From: an uncultured Bacteroidota bacterium
GTDB taxonomy: Bacteria > Bacteroidota > Bacteroidia > Flavobacteriales > Flavobacteriaceae
Assembly: GCA_902517245.1 (NCBI GenBank)
Contig: CABYBK010000007.1
Coordinates: 1 to 41,014 of the forward strand
Direction of reading: 5' to 3'
Length of the DNA stretch: 41,014 nucleotides
The notes under the pieces: generated by a model
What the model saw: the letters and a program-made list of their open reading frames with translations, nothing else
Database searches by the model: none
Told to the model about the DNA's origin: nothing
Shown here: piece after piece, positions 1-7,537 of the stretch
Position numbering within the stretch: position 1 is the first letter of the stretch
How the letters are laid out: each line of letters begins with the position of its first letter
Made by a program: the position numbers and the translations under genes

Positions 1-711
1 CATAGGTCTTTTTCCAAACTTATTTATAAACCACAAAGTGATTAAATCTAGAAAACCTTTTAAAAAACGATCAGCACCAAATTTTGTGTGGCCAAATTTG
101 CGAGCTTGGTGTTGTACAACTTGTTCTCCAATTTTATCAAAACCCTTTTGTGCTGCAAGTAAGGGGATATAGCGGTGCATTTCGCCATGCACATCAATAT
201 TTTTAATTACTTCATGACGATATATTTTAATTCCACAATTGAAATCGTTTAACTTAATTCCAGAAACCCTTCTTGCAGCCCAATTAAAAAGCTTTGATGG
301 TAAATTTTTAAAAAAGAAAGAGTCAAAACGTTTTTTCTTCCAGCCTGAGATCATATCATATCCACCTTGATTGAGATTTTTTATCAATTTTGGAATTTCA
401 TCTGGAGAGTCCTGTAGGTCAGCATCTAAAGTAACAACATATTTTCCTTTAGTAGATTTAAAACCGGCATGTAAAGCTTGAGATTTACCAAAATTTTTAG
501 CAAAACGTATACCTCTAACATTTTGATTTTTCTTACTTAAACTTTCTATTGCATTCCATGAACCATCACTACTCCCATCATCTATATAAATAATCTCGAA
601 GCTGAAGGAATCAGTTTTGAGGACTTTAAAAATCCAACTGTTTAGTGATAATATTGATTCTTCTTCGTTTAAAAGAGGAATTACAATGGAAATGTCTACA
701 GGTTGTTGCAT
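1..711 (-). CDS. Family 2 glycosyltransferase, polyprenol-phosphate type (partial, C-terminus beyond window)
   Basis: 237 codons are open from an ATG at 711 to the window edge, so the C-terminus is missing. The N-terminus has the GT-A fold hallmarks of family 2: IPLLNEEES (about residues 11-19), DDGSSDGS (44-51, nucleotide-sugar binding) and DADLQD (96-101, metal-binding DxD region). The later stretch with HRYIPLLAAQKG and the R-KFG-TKFG element resembles the DPM1/GtrB/ArnC-like subgroup, which transfers a sugar from a nucleotide donor to undecaprenyl phosphate at the inner membrane. The two C-terminal transmembrane helices usual in this subgroup would lie outside the window. It is 24 nt downstream of the DUF4199 gene and probably co-transcribed with it. 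The exact sugar and acceptor cannot be told from sequence. Confidence 0.88.
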   Translation of the reverse strand, partial: MQQPVDISIVIPLLNEEESILSLNSWIFKVLKTDSFSFEIIYIDDGSSDGSWNAIESLSKKNQNVRGIRFAKNFGKSQALHAGFKSTKGKYVVTLDADLQDSPDEIPKLIKNLNQGGYDMISGWKKKRFDSFFFKNLPSKLFNWAARRVSGIKLNDFNCGIKIYRHEVIKNIDVHGEMHRYIPLLAAQKGFDKIGEQVVQHQARKFGHTKFGADRFLKGFLDLITLWFINKFGKRPM

Positions 712-735
712 ACCTGCGAAATTAATGAATTTGGT

Positions 736-1260
736 TTATTCGGGTCTTGATTTCTTTATTATAAGTCCACCTATAAGAGATATTATAAAACCAAAAAACA
801 AAGAAAAAATAATTTGAATTGCCGAAAAAACTAATGGACTTGACATTTTTTCTTGTATTGTACGTGCTGTATCTAATGCATCCTGGGGAATATCAGGATT
901 TTGAGCACGCATGTTATCCATTGCTAAATCTAATGATTTTTGCATTGTATCAGGGTCTAAGAAATTTACTAATAATTGAGTATACACTATACTCATAATT
1001 GCTGAAACGAGAGAAACTCCTAAACCAATTTTTATTGCATCCGATAAAGAAAGGTATCCATCATTTGCTTTTTTGAAAACTATAAATGAATATATAATTG
1101 TACCCGACGATATTAAAAGTGCAACTATGCCAGCTGTTGAATCATTTTTGTAATGCATGTCTAAGAAAAATAACATTAATTGAAATGCAATCGAAATTGA
1201 TCCTAAAACGATACCGTAGGAAATTATAATTGATTTAATAGAAGAGTTTTGATTGTCCAT
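736..1260 (-). CDS. DUF4199 family integral membrane protein
   Basis: A 174-residue protein with four hydrophobic segments (about residues 10-32, 42-62, 75-98 and 143-168) and a polar, probably extracytoplasmic loop (about 100-140) between helices 3 and 4. Length, the segment KKANDGYLSLSDAIKIG after helix 2 and a C-terminal GGLIIKK-type end fit DUF4199, a Bacteroidota family of unknown function. It is upstream of the glycosyltransferase on the same strand, an arrangement that suggests an envelope role (inference). It is divergent from rpmE2, with a 96-bp gap. Confidence 0.8.
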   Translation of the reverse strand: MDNQNSSIKSIIISYGIVLGSISIAFQLMLFFLDMHYKNDSTAGIVALLISSGTIIYSFIVFKKANDGYLSLSDAIKIGLGVSLVSAIMSIVYTQLLVNFLDPDTMQKSLDLAMDNMRAQNPDIPQDALDTARTIQEKMSSPLVFSAIQIIFSLFFGFIISLIGGLIIKKSRPE

Positions 1261-1332
1261 TATTTATTATTTATTTTCATTCTCCAAAGTAAAAAAAATA
1301 TACTAGGCAACATGTATTTTAAAAATAAAAAT

Positions 1333-1340
1333 TAAATTTG
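1333..1340 (+). promoter_or_regulatory. Putative -7 box for rpmE2
   Basis: TAAATTTG matches the Bacteroidota TAnnTTTG -7 element and lies 16 nt before the rpmE2 ATG. No good TTG/TTTG -33 element is visible about 20 nt upstream, so this is a partial match. Confidence 0.4.
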
Positions 1341-1356
1341 CATTCAATTTAATAAA

Positions 1357-1611
1357 ATGAAATCAGAAATCCATCCAAAAGATTATAGATTAGTTGCATT
1401 TAAAGACATGTCAAATGACGATGTTTTTATTACAAAATCAACTGTAAACGCAAAAGAAACTATCGAAGTTGATGGAGTAGAATACCCTTTGGTAAAACTC
1501 GAGATATCAAGAACGTCCCATCCTTATTATACCGGCAAATCAAAGCTTGTAGATACAGCGGGTAGAATAGATAAGTTTAAAAATAAATATTCTAAGTTTA
1601 AGAAGGAGTAG
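1357..1611 (+). CDS. rpmE2: 50S ribosomal protein L31 type B
   Basis: An 84-residue basic protein beginning MKSEIHPKDYRLVAFKDMS, with SHPYYTGKSKLVDTAGRIDKFKNKY toward the end (about residues 53-77). This is the type-B form of L31: it lacks the CxxC zinc-binding cysteines of the classical type and has the extended middle segment. It acts in the large ribosomal subunit at the inter-subunit bridge. It is a single-gene unit between a divergent DUF4199 gene and a convergent peptide-binding protein gene. Type B is the usual form in Flavobacteriia, so on its own it does not imply a zinc-response paralogue. Confidence 0.95.
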   Translation: MKSEIHPKDYRLVAFKDMSNDDVFITKSTVNAKETIEVDGVEYPLVKLEISRTSHPYYTGKSKLVDTAGRIDKFKNKYSKFKKE

Positions 1612-1644
1612 CTTTAAATCTCAATCCCCTTTAAAAATTTATTT

Positions 1645-3252
1645 TTATTTTTTCCAAATATTTTTAATTACCAATTGATTTATTGGGTTTATTTCCATTC
1701 CATATACATCTTTTTGTACAAAACGTATCACCTGGTCATAGTAGAGAGGAATAATTGGATTTTCTGACATTATAAGAGCATTCATTTCTTCATATTTTTT
1801 AATGCGAAGGCTATCAGAAACCAGATTTAATGATTCCTGATATAATTTATCAAATTTCGGGTTTGAAAAATGAGTGTAATTAGGACCCCTTGGAGAAAAA
1901 TTTAAGCTGTTAAATAGTGAAAGATAGTTTTCGGCATCAGGATAATCAGCAATCCAGCTAGCACGAAATAGTTCTAATTTACCTGATGATTTTGCTTGTC
2001 TCAGAGAAGCTGTAGGTAATACTTCAACCTTTATTTCAATACCTATTTTTTGAAGTTCACGCTGTAGATATTCACAGATATCTAGATAATTAGAGTCAGT
2101 AGTTAATTTTAATTTAGGTGTTATTTTTGTTTCTTCAATGAAATCATTCACAAGTGTACGGGCATAGTTAGGATTGTAATTAATATCTATTTCACTTGTT
2201 CCTGGAAGTCCTTTTGGTATAAATCCTTTTTTTGAAGGATATCCAATATTATTTCTTAAATAGGAAATCATTAATTTTCTATCAAAACCAATGTTTAATG
2301 CTTTGCGGATATTTTTAGATTGAATTGCAGGATTATCATTATCAAGATAAATCCCGATATATTCAGTATTGAGATATGGACCTCGAAGCATATTGACCCG
2401 ATCTTTATATTTACTTTTAAGACTACCATTTGGATTCAATAGCTCATCTTTATACGAAGCATCTAGGGAGTTTATAAAGTCAAGTTTACCCTGCAAAAAC
2501 AACATAAATTCACTTTGAATATCTGGAATAAATTGTATAGCAATAGCTTCTAGGTATGGTAATCTCTGACCCTGAGGATCTTGTTCAAAATAGTTGTTAT
2601 TTTTACGTAACACTAGCTTTACATTTTCATCCCATCGCTTGAAATAAAATGGCCCTGTACCAATAGGGTTGGATCGAAAATTTTCACCAAAATGTGATGC
2701 TATCTCCCTTGGAACAACAGAACAGTAACGCATAGTAAGAATACCTAAGAAAGCAGGAAAAGGATTTTTTAGTCTAATAGTAAAAATATGTTTTTCTGTG
2801 GCTTCATATTCATCTACTTGCTGCAATACCCAACCCCCGGGAGATCCGATTTTAGGGTCTTTTAGACGATCAAAACTATAAACAAAGTCATCTGCAACTA
2901 CTTTTCTAGTTTCATTTGGTCCAAAAAGAGGAGAGGTATGAAAGTAGACATCTTCTCTAAGATTAAATACATAAGTTAAACCGTCAGAACTTATTGTCCA
3001 TGAATTAGCAATTTCGGGGACAACTTCTAATTTTTTGTTTAATTGGACCAATCCATTAAAAAGCTGATTTATAGGCCATATATTTTGTGGATTTCTTGAA
3101 AAAGCTGGATCTAAAGAAGTAACATTTCTATATTCGTTATATCTAAAAACCTTACTACTCTCAATTTGTTTTTGAGTATTACAGCTATTCAAAACAAAAA
3201 CTGCAATTAATATAGACATATAATAATAAAGAACTAATAGGTGTTTAGCCAT
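1645..3252 (-). CDS. ABC transporter substrate-binding lipoprotein, family 5 (oligopeptide-binding type)
   Basis: 535 residues. The N-terminus is a lipoprotein signal peptide ending in VLNSC (lipid-attachment Cys24). The mature part has the SBP_bac_5 pattern: LDPAF near residue 53, ADDFVYSFDRLKDP near 120, a PIGTGPFYFKRWDENVKLVLRKNNNYF segment, and a C-terminal NPIIPLYYDQ. The family binds peptides, nickel or other solutes outside the inner membrane and hands them to an Opp/Dpp-type permease. No permease or ATPase genes adjoin it, so it is an orphan here. The ligand cannot be deduced. Its start is divergent from mtaB with a 67-bp gap. Confidence 0.9.
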   Translation of the reverse strand: MAKHLLVLYYYMSILIAVFVLNSCNTQKQIESSKVFRYNEYRNVTSLDPAFSRNPQNIWPINQLFNGLVQLNKKLEVVPEIANSWTISSDGLTYVFNLREDVYFHTSPLFGPNETRKVVADDFVYSFDRLKDPKIGSPGGWVLQQVDEYEATEKHIFTIRLKNPFPAFLGILTMRYCSVVPREIASHFGENFRSNPIGTGPFYFKRWDENVKLVLRKNNNYFEQDPQGQRLPYLEAIAIQFIPDIQSEFMLFLQGKLDFINSLDASYKDELLNPNGSLKSKYKDRVNMLRGPYLNTEYIGIYLDNDNPAIQSKNIRKALNIGFDRKLMISYLRNNIGYPSKKGFIPKGLPGTSEIDINYNPNYARTLVNDFIEETKITPKLKLTTDSNYLDICEYLQRELQKIGIEIKVEVLPTASLRQAKSSGKLELFRASWIADYPDAENYLSLFNSLNFSPRGPNYTHFSNPKFDKLYQESLNLVSDSLRIKKYEEMNALIMSENPIIPLYYDQVIRFVQKDVYGMEINPINQLVIKNIWKK

Positions 3253-3266
3253 GAATATTTTGTTAA

Positions 3267-3274
3267 TATATTTG
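3267..3274 (+). promoter_or_regulatory. Putative -7 box for mtaB
   Basis: TATATTTG fits TAnnTTTG, with a TTTA about 19 nt upstream (3244-3247) in place of TTTG. The ATG of mtaB follows 45 nt later. The region also holds the divergent start of the peptide-binding protein gene. Confidence 0.45.
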
Positions 3275-3319
3275 TAAACTAATTTACATTTTTAAAATAT
3301 TTTATAAACATCTTCGTCT

Positions 3320-4651
3320 ATGGAAATTAAAGAAATAACACTCCCTCGTGTTGCTTTTCATACTTTAGGATGTAAACTAAATTTTTCTGAAACAACTACA
3401 ATCGCAAGAAGTTTTGATGCATCATATTTTAATAAAGTACCCTTCGAAAGTTCTGCAGAGATATATGTAATTAATACTTGTTCAGTTACTGACAATGCAG
3501 ATCGGCGATTGAAAGGTTTGGTAAAAAAAGTTTTAAAGCAAAACCCTAAAGGATTTGTAGCAGCTATTGGATGTTATGCCCAGTTACAGCCAGATAAAAT
3601 TGCTGAAATTGATGGGGTCGATTTAGTTTTGGGAGCTTCAGAAAAATTTAAATTAATTGAATACATCCATGACCTTACAAAAAAAGATAGGGGAGAAATT
3701 CATTCATGTGAGATTGGGGATGTTAATTTTTATGAAAGCAGCTACTCATTAGGTGATCGTACAAGAGCTTTTTTAAAAGTTCAGGATGGCTGTGATTATA
3801 AATGTTCATACTGCACGATACCTAAAGCAAGAGGCATTTCTAGAAGTGATACTTTGGAAAATGTAATTAAAAATGCTCAAAAAATTGCATCGTCAGGATT
3901 GAAAGAAATTGTATTGACAGGTGTTAACATTGGAGATTATGGAAAAGGGGAGTTTGGCAACAAAAAACATGAACACACTTTTCTTGACCTGATAAAAGCT
4001 TTGGATTCCATCAAACTGAATGGTAGAATTAGAATATCATCCATTGAACCGAATCTTCTCACGGACAACATTATTAATTTTGTTGCAAAAAGTAAATCTT
4101 TCGTGCCTCATTTTCACATTCCTTTGCAAAGTGGAAATGATAAAATTCTTAAAAGCATGAAGCGAAGATATATGTCAAAACTTTACGCTGATAAAATTAC
4201 TCAAATAAAGAATTTAATTCCACATGCTTGTATTGGTTCTGATGTAATTGTTGGTTATCCTGGTGAAACCGATGATGATTTTCTAGAAACCTACAAGTTT
4301 ATTAAAAATCAAGAGATTTCCTACTTACATGTATTTACCTATTCTGAAAGACCTAATACAGAAGCTTCTATAATGAGTGGTGTAGTAGATAAACAAACTC
4401 GACACAAAAGGAGTAAAATGTTACGAGCTTTATCAATTAAAAAAAGACGCGCTTTTTATGAATCTCAATTAGGAAAAAGATTTAAAGTATTATTTGAAGG
4501 TGAAAATAAAGGAGGCTATATAGAAGGTTTTACAGAAAATTACATTAAAGTCAGAACTCCATGGAATCCATCATTAGTAAATAATTTTTACGAGGTAAAG
4601 CTAAAAAAAATAGATGAAGTAGGGTACTGTAGATTTACTAATCTGACTTAG
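3320..4651 (+). CDS. mtaB: tRNA (N6-L-threonylcarbamoyladenosine(37)-C2)-methylthiotransferase MtaB
   Basis: A 443-residue radical-SAM methylthiotransferase. The N-terminal UPF0004 domain has the three cluster cysteines in LGCKLNFSE (about residue 18), NTCSVTD (about 52) and GCYAQLQP (about 85). The radical-SAM CxxxCxxC motif is GCDYKCSYCTIP (about 156-167). A C-terminal TRAM-like segment follows (about 380-440). The N-terminal form and length place it with MtaB (YqeV) rather than MiaB or RimO. MtaB converts t6A to ms2t6A at position 37 of ANN-decoding tRNAs. Its 3' end overlaps the convergent NAT-like gene by 4 nt. Confidence 0.92.
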   Translation: MEIKEITLPRVAFHTLGCKLNFSETTTIARSFDASYFNKVPFESSAEIYVINTCSVTDNADRRLKGLVKKVLKQNPKGFVAAIGCYAQLQPDKIAEIDGVDLVLGASEKFKLIEYIHDLTKKDRGEIHSCEIGDVNFYESSYSLGDRTRAFLKVQDGCDYKCSYCTIPKARGISRSDTLENVIKNAQKIASSGLKEIVLTGVNIGDYGKGEFGNKKHEHTFLDLIKALDSIKLNGRIRISSIEPNLLTDNIINFVAKSKSFVPHFHIPLQSGNDKILKSMKRRYMSKLYADKITQIKNLIPHACIGSDVIVGYPGETDDDFLETYKFIKNQEISYLHVFTYSERPNTEASIMSGVVDKQTRHKRSKMLRALSIKKRRAFYESQLGKRFKVLFEGENKGGYIEGFTENYIKVRTPWNPSLVNNFYEVKLKKIDEVGYCRFTNLT

Positions 4652-4941
4652 AGTTTTATCCCAACTGGTAACAATTGTTTATATCTTCGATTTCCACGAA
4701 CAAACCTTGCTATTTTTGGAGAAGTAGGAACTACGCGGAGATTTTTTTCAGATATGAATTCAAGGACTTTAACTATGAATGCATCTTCAAAAGTTTTATC
4801 TTTTATTTCCTTTGGAATATGTAATTTGGTAAGGAATATTTTTCTTTCTTGTTCTGAGTATTCTATTCTAGCTAAACTGTCATCTAACTTAATTTCAAAT
4901 TGGCGCAAAAATTCATTGTTAATTAAAGTTAAATCTGTCAT
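4648..4941 (-). CDS. Small NAT (YjdJ/NATD1)-like protein, acetyl-CoA motif degenerate
   Basis: A 97-residue protein whose layout matches the short GCN5-related family YjdJ/NATD1: an N-terminal beta strand (FEIKLDDSLARIEYSE, about residues 15-30), then IPKEIKDKTFEDAFIVKVLEFISEKNLRVVPTSP (about 42-75), a helix and strand, and a C-terminal SPKIARFVRGNRRYKQL. Family members carry a glycine-containing RGKGI/V loop that binds acetyl-CoA. Here the same place reads KDKTFED, with no glycine. It may have lost catalysis or bind another ligand (inference). The family assignment rests on remembered patterns only. It overlaps mtaB by 4 nt at the 3' ends. Confidence 0.6.
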   Translation of the reverse strand: MTDLTLINNEFLRQFEIKLDDSLARIEYSEQERKIFLTKLHIPKEIKDKTFEDAFIVKVLEFISEKNLRVVPTSPKIARFVRGNRRYKQLLPVGIKL

Positions 4942-4974
4942 AATAATAAAATTTGAATACTAAGTTTGAAATTG

Positions 4975-5017
4975 TTTGTAGTTTTATTTGTAAAAAATTG
5001 GATCACAAAACTACAAA
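4975..5017. repeat. 11-bp perfect inverted repeat in a divergent promoter region
   Basis: TTTGTAGTTTT at 4975-4985 is the exact reverse complement of 5007-5017, with 21 nt between the arms. It lies between the starts of the NAT-like gene (minus) and the alpha/beta hydrolase gene (plus). There is no T-tract, so it is more likely an operator or leader stem-loop than a terminator. Confidence 0.55.
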
Positions 5018-5052
5018 ATTTAAATAAGTAACTCGATTATTATCTGTTAAAA

Positions 5053-5712
5053 ATGAGTCCTATTCACATATATTGTATGCCGGGAATGGCAGCAAGTCCA
5101 AAAATTTTTGAATTCTTGGACTTACCAAAGCCTTTCGAAATTCATCTTTTGAGTTGGATTCCTCCCAATAAAAATGAGTCATTAGTTTCATATGCTAAAA
5201 GAATGTGTGAAAATATTTCACATAATAATCCTGTCCTTTTAGGAGTTTCTTTTGGGGGTGTGCTAGTTCAAGAAATGGCTAAGCACATTTCGGTTAGAAA
5301 TATCGTGATAGTCTCTAGTGTAAAAAATAAAAAAGAACTTCCATTTTCAATGAAAATGTCAAAAAAAACAAATATTCACAAACTTTTACCTGTTCAGTGG
5401 ATCAAGAATATCGATAATTTGGTATTATTTGTTTTTGGACAGGGAATTAAAAGAAGATTAGAATTATATCAACGATACCTTTCGGTTCGAGATCCTGAGT
5501 ATCTTCATTGGGCAATCAATTCAATGGTCCACTGGAATCAATCTAATACACCCGAAAATATTTTTCATATCCACGGCGCATCAGATAATGTTTTTCCTGT
5601 AAAAAATTTATCAAAACCCTTAATAAAAATTAAAGGAGGTCATGCTGTAATTTTAACTCGAGCAGATTGGCTCAATAATGAATTACCCAAGCTTCTAACA
5701 AAAAATAATTAA
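5053..5712 (+). CDS. Alpha/beta hydrolase
   Basis: A 219-residue protein with a complete alpha/beta-hydrolase triad: nucleophile elbow GVSFGG (Ser66), acid in HGASDNVFP (Asp178) and base in GGHAVIL (His197). The oxyanion region is near YCMPGMAAS (residues 7-15). It has no signal peptide and is probably cytoplasmic. The substrate is unknown; the small size and short lid fit an esterase/thioesterase-like enzyme. It is followed by a 28-bp palindrome and then by the lytic transglycosylase gene on the same strand. Confidence 0.82.
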   Translation: MSPIHIYCMPGMAASPKIFEFLDLPKPFEIHLLSWIPPNKNESLVSYAKRMCENISHNNPVLLGVSFGGVLVQEMAKHISVRNIVIVSSVKNKKELPFSMKMSKKTNIHKLLPVQWIKNIDNLVLFVFGQGIKRRLELYQRYLSVRDPEYLHWAINSMVHWNQSNTPENIFHIHGASDNVFPVKNLSKPLIKIKGGHAVILTRADWLNNELPKLLTKNN

Positions 5713-5740
5713 ATTTGGATTAATGGACATTAATCCAAAT
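5713..5740. repeat. 28-bp palindrome (two 13-bp arms, 2-nt centre) overlapping a candidate start codon
   Basis: ATTTGGATTAATG (5713-5725) and its exact reverse complement (5728-5740) flank GA. It begins at the base after the hydrolase stop and covers the first two bases of the ATG at 5739. No T-run follows, so it is a poor intrinsic terminator. A dimeric-regulator operator, an RNA-processing site, or a hairpin that hides the upstream ATG are all possible. Confidence 0.7.
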
Positions 5741-5747
5741 GCAATCA

Positions 5748-6662
5748 ATGAATAATAAGTTTGTTTACACTATTTCATTTATCATAATAATATTCATTTT
5801 AGGTTTTAATTCTATAGATTCAGAATTACTAACCTCTTTTAAAAATAATGGTAATGATGACTCTTCAAAAGTTTATGCATTAAAGCTGCCAGAGCTGATA
5901 GACTTTTGCGGTGAGCAATCACCTTTAGACGCACCTGATATTAGAGAGCGTTTGGATAGAGAATTACTAGTTAATACCTATTGGCAATCAAATATGATGT
6001 TGCTTTTAAAGAGATCAAATAAGTGGTTTCCATTGATAGAATCAATTTTAAAAGAAGAAGGTGTTCCTGAAGACTTTAAGTTTTTAGCGGTTATTGAAAG
6101 TGGTTTGGAAAATGTCCGCTCACCTAAAGGTGCAAAAGGATTTTGGCAACTAATGCCTGGAACGGCAAAAGAATATGGATTGGAGGTTAATAATAATGTT
6201 GATGAGCGTTATCATATTGAAAAATCAACTAGGGTCGCATGTAAATACTTACTAAAAGCTAAAGAGCGTTTTGGAACCTGGACATTAGCTGCTGCTTCAT
6301 ATAATAGAGGAATGCTTGGAATTGATAGGCTTTTAAAAAAGCAATTGGTTGATGATTATTATGATTTGTTATTGAATAAAGAAACAAGTAGATATATATT
6401 TCGAATATTAGCAGTAAAAGAAATTATGTCTAATCCTATTCGCTATGGTTATATATTTGAAGAAAGTGATCTATATCGATTCATCCCCACAAAGAAAATA
6501 GGAATAGATATTCCCATTATAAATATTGCTGAATTTGCAAAAAAATATGATATAAATTATAAGCTTTTAAAGCTTCATAACCCTTGGTTAATTCAAAACC
6601 ATCTAAATAATAATTCAAGGAAGTATTATGAAATAGCGATTCCTGAAACAGGATATTATTAA
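5748..6662 (+). CDS. Lytic transglycosylase, MltD-like SLT domain
   Basis: A peptidoglycan-cleaving murein lytic transglycosylase of 304 residues from the ATG at 5748. I prefer this start because the upstream in-frame ATG (5739) is covered by the palindrome, and MNNKFVYTISFIIIIF makes a clean signal peptide or anchor. The SLT domain spans about residues 90-215: catalytic Glu in FLAVIESGL (Glu117), GAKGFWQLMPGTAKEYGL, then AAASYNRG. The C-terminal 50 residues (IDIPIINIAEFAKKYDINYKLL) resemble a degenerate LysM. MltD proper has several LysM repeats, so this is a short version. It acts in the periplasm. Its 3' end overlaps the convergent TPR gene by 4 nt. Confidence 0.85.
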   Translation: MNNKFVYTISFIIIIFILGFNSIDSELLTSFKNNGNDDSSKVYALKLPELIDFCGEQSPLDAPDIRERLDRELLVNTYWQSNMMLLLKRSNKWFPLIESILKEEGVPEDFKFLAVIESGLENVRSPKGAKGFWQLMPGTAKEYGLEVNNNVDERYHIEKSTRVACKYLLKAKERFGTWTLAAASYNRGMLGIDRLLKKQLVDDYYDLLLNKETSRYIFRILAVKEIMSNPIRYGYIFEESDLYRFIPTKKIGIDIPIINIAEFAKKYDINYKLLKLHNPWLIQNHLNNNSRKYYEIAIPETGYY

Positions 6663-7174
6663 ATTCTTTTCATTTGCTGTTGAATCATCTTCATTTGACT
6701 AGTCAGCATGCCATGCTTATCAAGTTTTTTGGCCTCTGTTAGTAATTTTTGTGCCTCACGTTTCCTTCTTTTTTGGAGATAAATACCTGCCAAACTCATT
6801 TTAGCCATTGCGAGATCATGATTCATTGATAGGCCCATATTTAAAGCAGTTTTAAAGTATTTTTCAGCTTGTGTAAGATTTTTTTGAGAGTGAATAATTC
6901 CTAAAAGGTAATTGTAATAACCCTGTTGTTTTCTGACTAAATTACGTTCAACATTTGAAATTCGCATCAACCATTTTTCAGTTCCCTCGAAATCTTGTTT
7001 CCTTAGCCTTAAAAATGCAAGAAAGATTAATTCGTTTTTGAAATACAGAAGAATAAACATTGAAGCGATCAGCAACATAAGAATTCCATTCCCTATGTAA
7101 TCATCAACAAATTGATAAATCCCATAACAAAATGTTAAAACAGCTAGTATTAATTTTATGACTTTAGGAAACAT
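6659..7174 (-). CDS. Membrane-anchored TPR-like protein
   Basis: A 171-residue protein from an ATG at 7174. An in-frame ATG at 7225 would add a less plausible N-terminus. Two hydrophobic segments (about residues 5-20 and 28-48) are followed by a helical soluble part with tetratricopeptide-like units: GYYNYLLGIIHSQKNLTQAEKYFKTALN and AKMSLAGIYLQKRRKREAQKLLTEAKKLD. TPR domains mediate protein contacts; no partner can be named. The coding end shares the TTAA at 6659-6662 with the lytic transglycosylase stop. The upstream region is shared with the divergent rpmH promoter. Confidence 0.7.
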   Translation of the reverse strand: MFPKVIKLILAVLTFCYGIYQFVDDYIGNGILMLLIASMFILLYFKNELIFLAFLRLRKQDFEGTEKWLMRISNVERNLVRKQQGYYNYLLGIIHSQKNLTQAEKYFKTALNMGLSMNHDLAMAKMSLAGIYLQKRRKREAQKLLTEAKKLDKHGMLTSQMKMIQQQMKRI

Positions 7175-7226
7175 TATTTTTTTTTCAAAGGTAAAAAAAA
7201 TCATTAGTGAAATGTTAATAATCAAG

Positions 7227-7257
7227 TTTGATAGACAAAAAAGTTATCGTATATTTG
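7227..7257 (+). promoter_or_regulatory. rpmH promoter (TTTG-N19-TATATTTG)
   Basis: TTTG at 7227-7230, a 19-nt spacer and TATATTTG at 7250-7257 match the Bacteroidota primary-sigma consensus in both boxes and spacing. Transcription would start near 7263, giving a leader of about 34 nt before the rpmH ATG. Confidence 0.7.
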
Positions 7258-7296
7258 GCCGACTTAAATTATTGCCTCATACAAGTCATATATATT

Positions 7297-7455
7297 ATGA
7301 AAAGAACATTTCAGCCATCAAAGAGAAAAAGAAGGAATAAACACGGTTTTAGAGAAAGAATGTCATCTGCTAATGGAAGAAAAGTTCTTGCCTCTAGACG
7401 TGCCAAAGGAAGAAAAAAGGTTTCTGTTTCATCAGAACCACGACACAAAAAATAA
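7297..7455 (+). CDS. rpmH: 50S ribosomal protein L34
   Basis: A 52-residue, highly basic protein starting [20 protein letters not shown] and containing the family core [25 protein letters not shown]. The frame is open further upstream, but the conserved MKRTFQPS start fixes position 7297, and the promoter at 7227-7257 would lie inside a longer gene. The C-terminus has a short extension (SSEPRHKK) beyond the usual 44-46 residues. It is transcribed alone: its own promoter lies upstream and a strong terminator follows the stop by 20 nt. The usual rnpA neighbour is not present here. Confidence 0.96.
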   Translation: MKRTFQPSKRKRRNKHGFRERMSSANGRKVLASRRAKGRKKVSVSSEPRHKK

Positions 7456-7475
7456 TGACCGAATCAACCCATATT

Positions 7476-7512
7476 AAAGGTGTTACTTTTTTAAGAGTAA
7501 CACCTTTTTTTT
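7476..7512 (+). terminator. Rho-independent terminator after rpmH
   Basis: AAAGGTGTTAC (7476-7486) pairs perfectly with GTAACACCTTT (7497-7507), with a short A/T loop and an eight-T run at 7505-7512. It separates rpmH from carB. Confidence 0.9.
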
Positions 7513-7537
7513 ATATTAGAAAAATATATTTATTACA

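Noticed and set aside
617-817. Plus-strand open frame of 66 codons
   Set aside because: It is antisense to the clear glycosyltransferase frame and the end of DUF4199, with no family features.
5739-5747. Upstream ATG for the lytic transglycosylase
   Set aside because: It overlaps the 28-bp palindrome and the next ATG gives a better signal peptide; the difference is only three residues.
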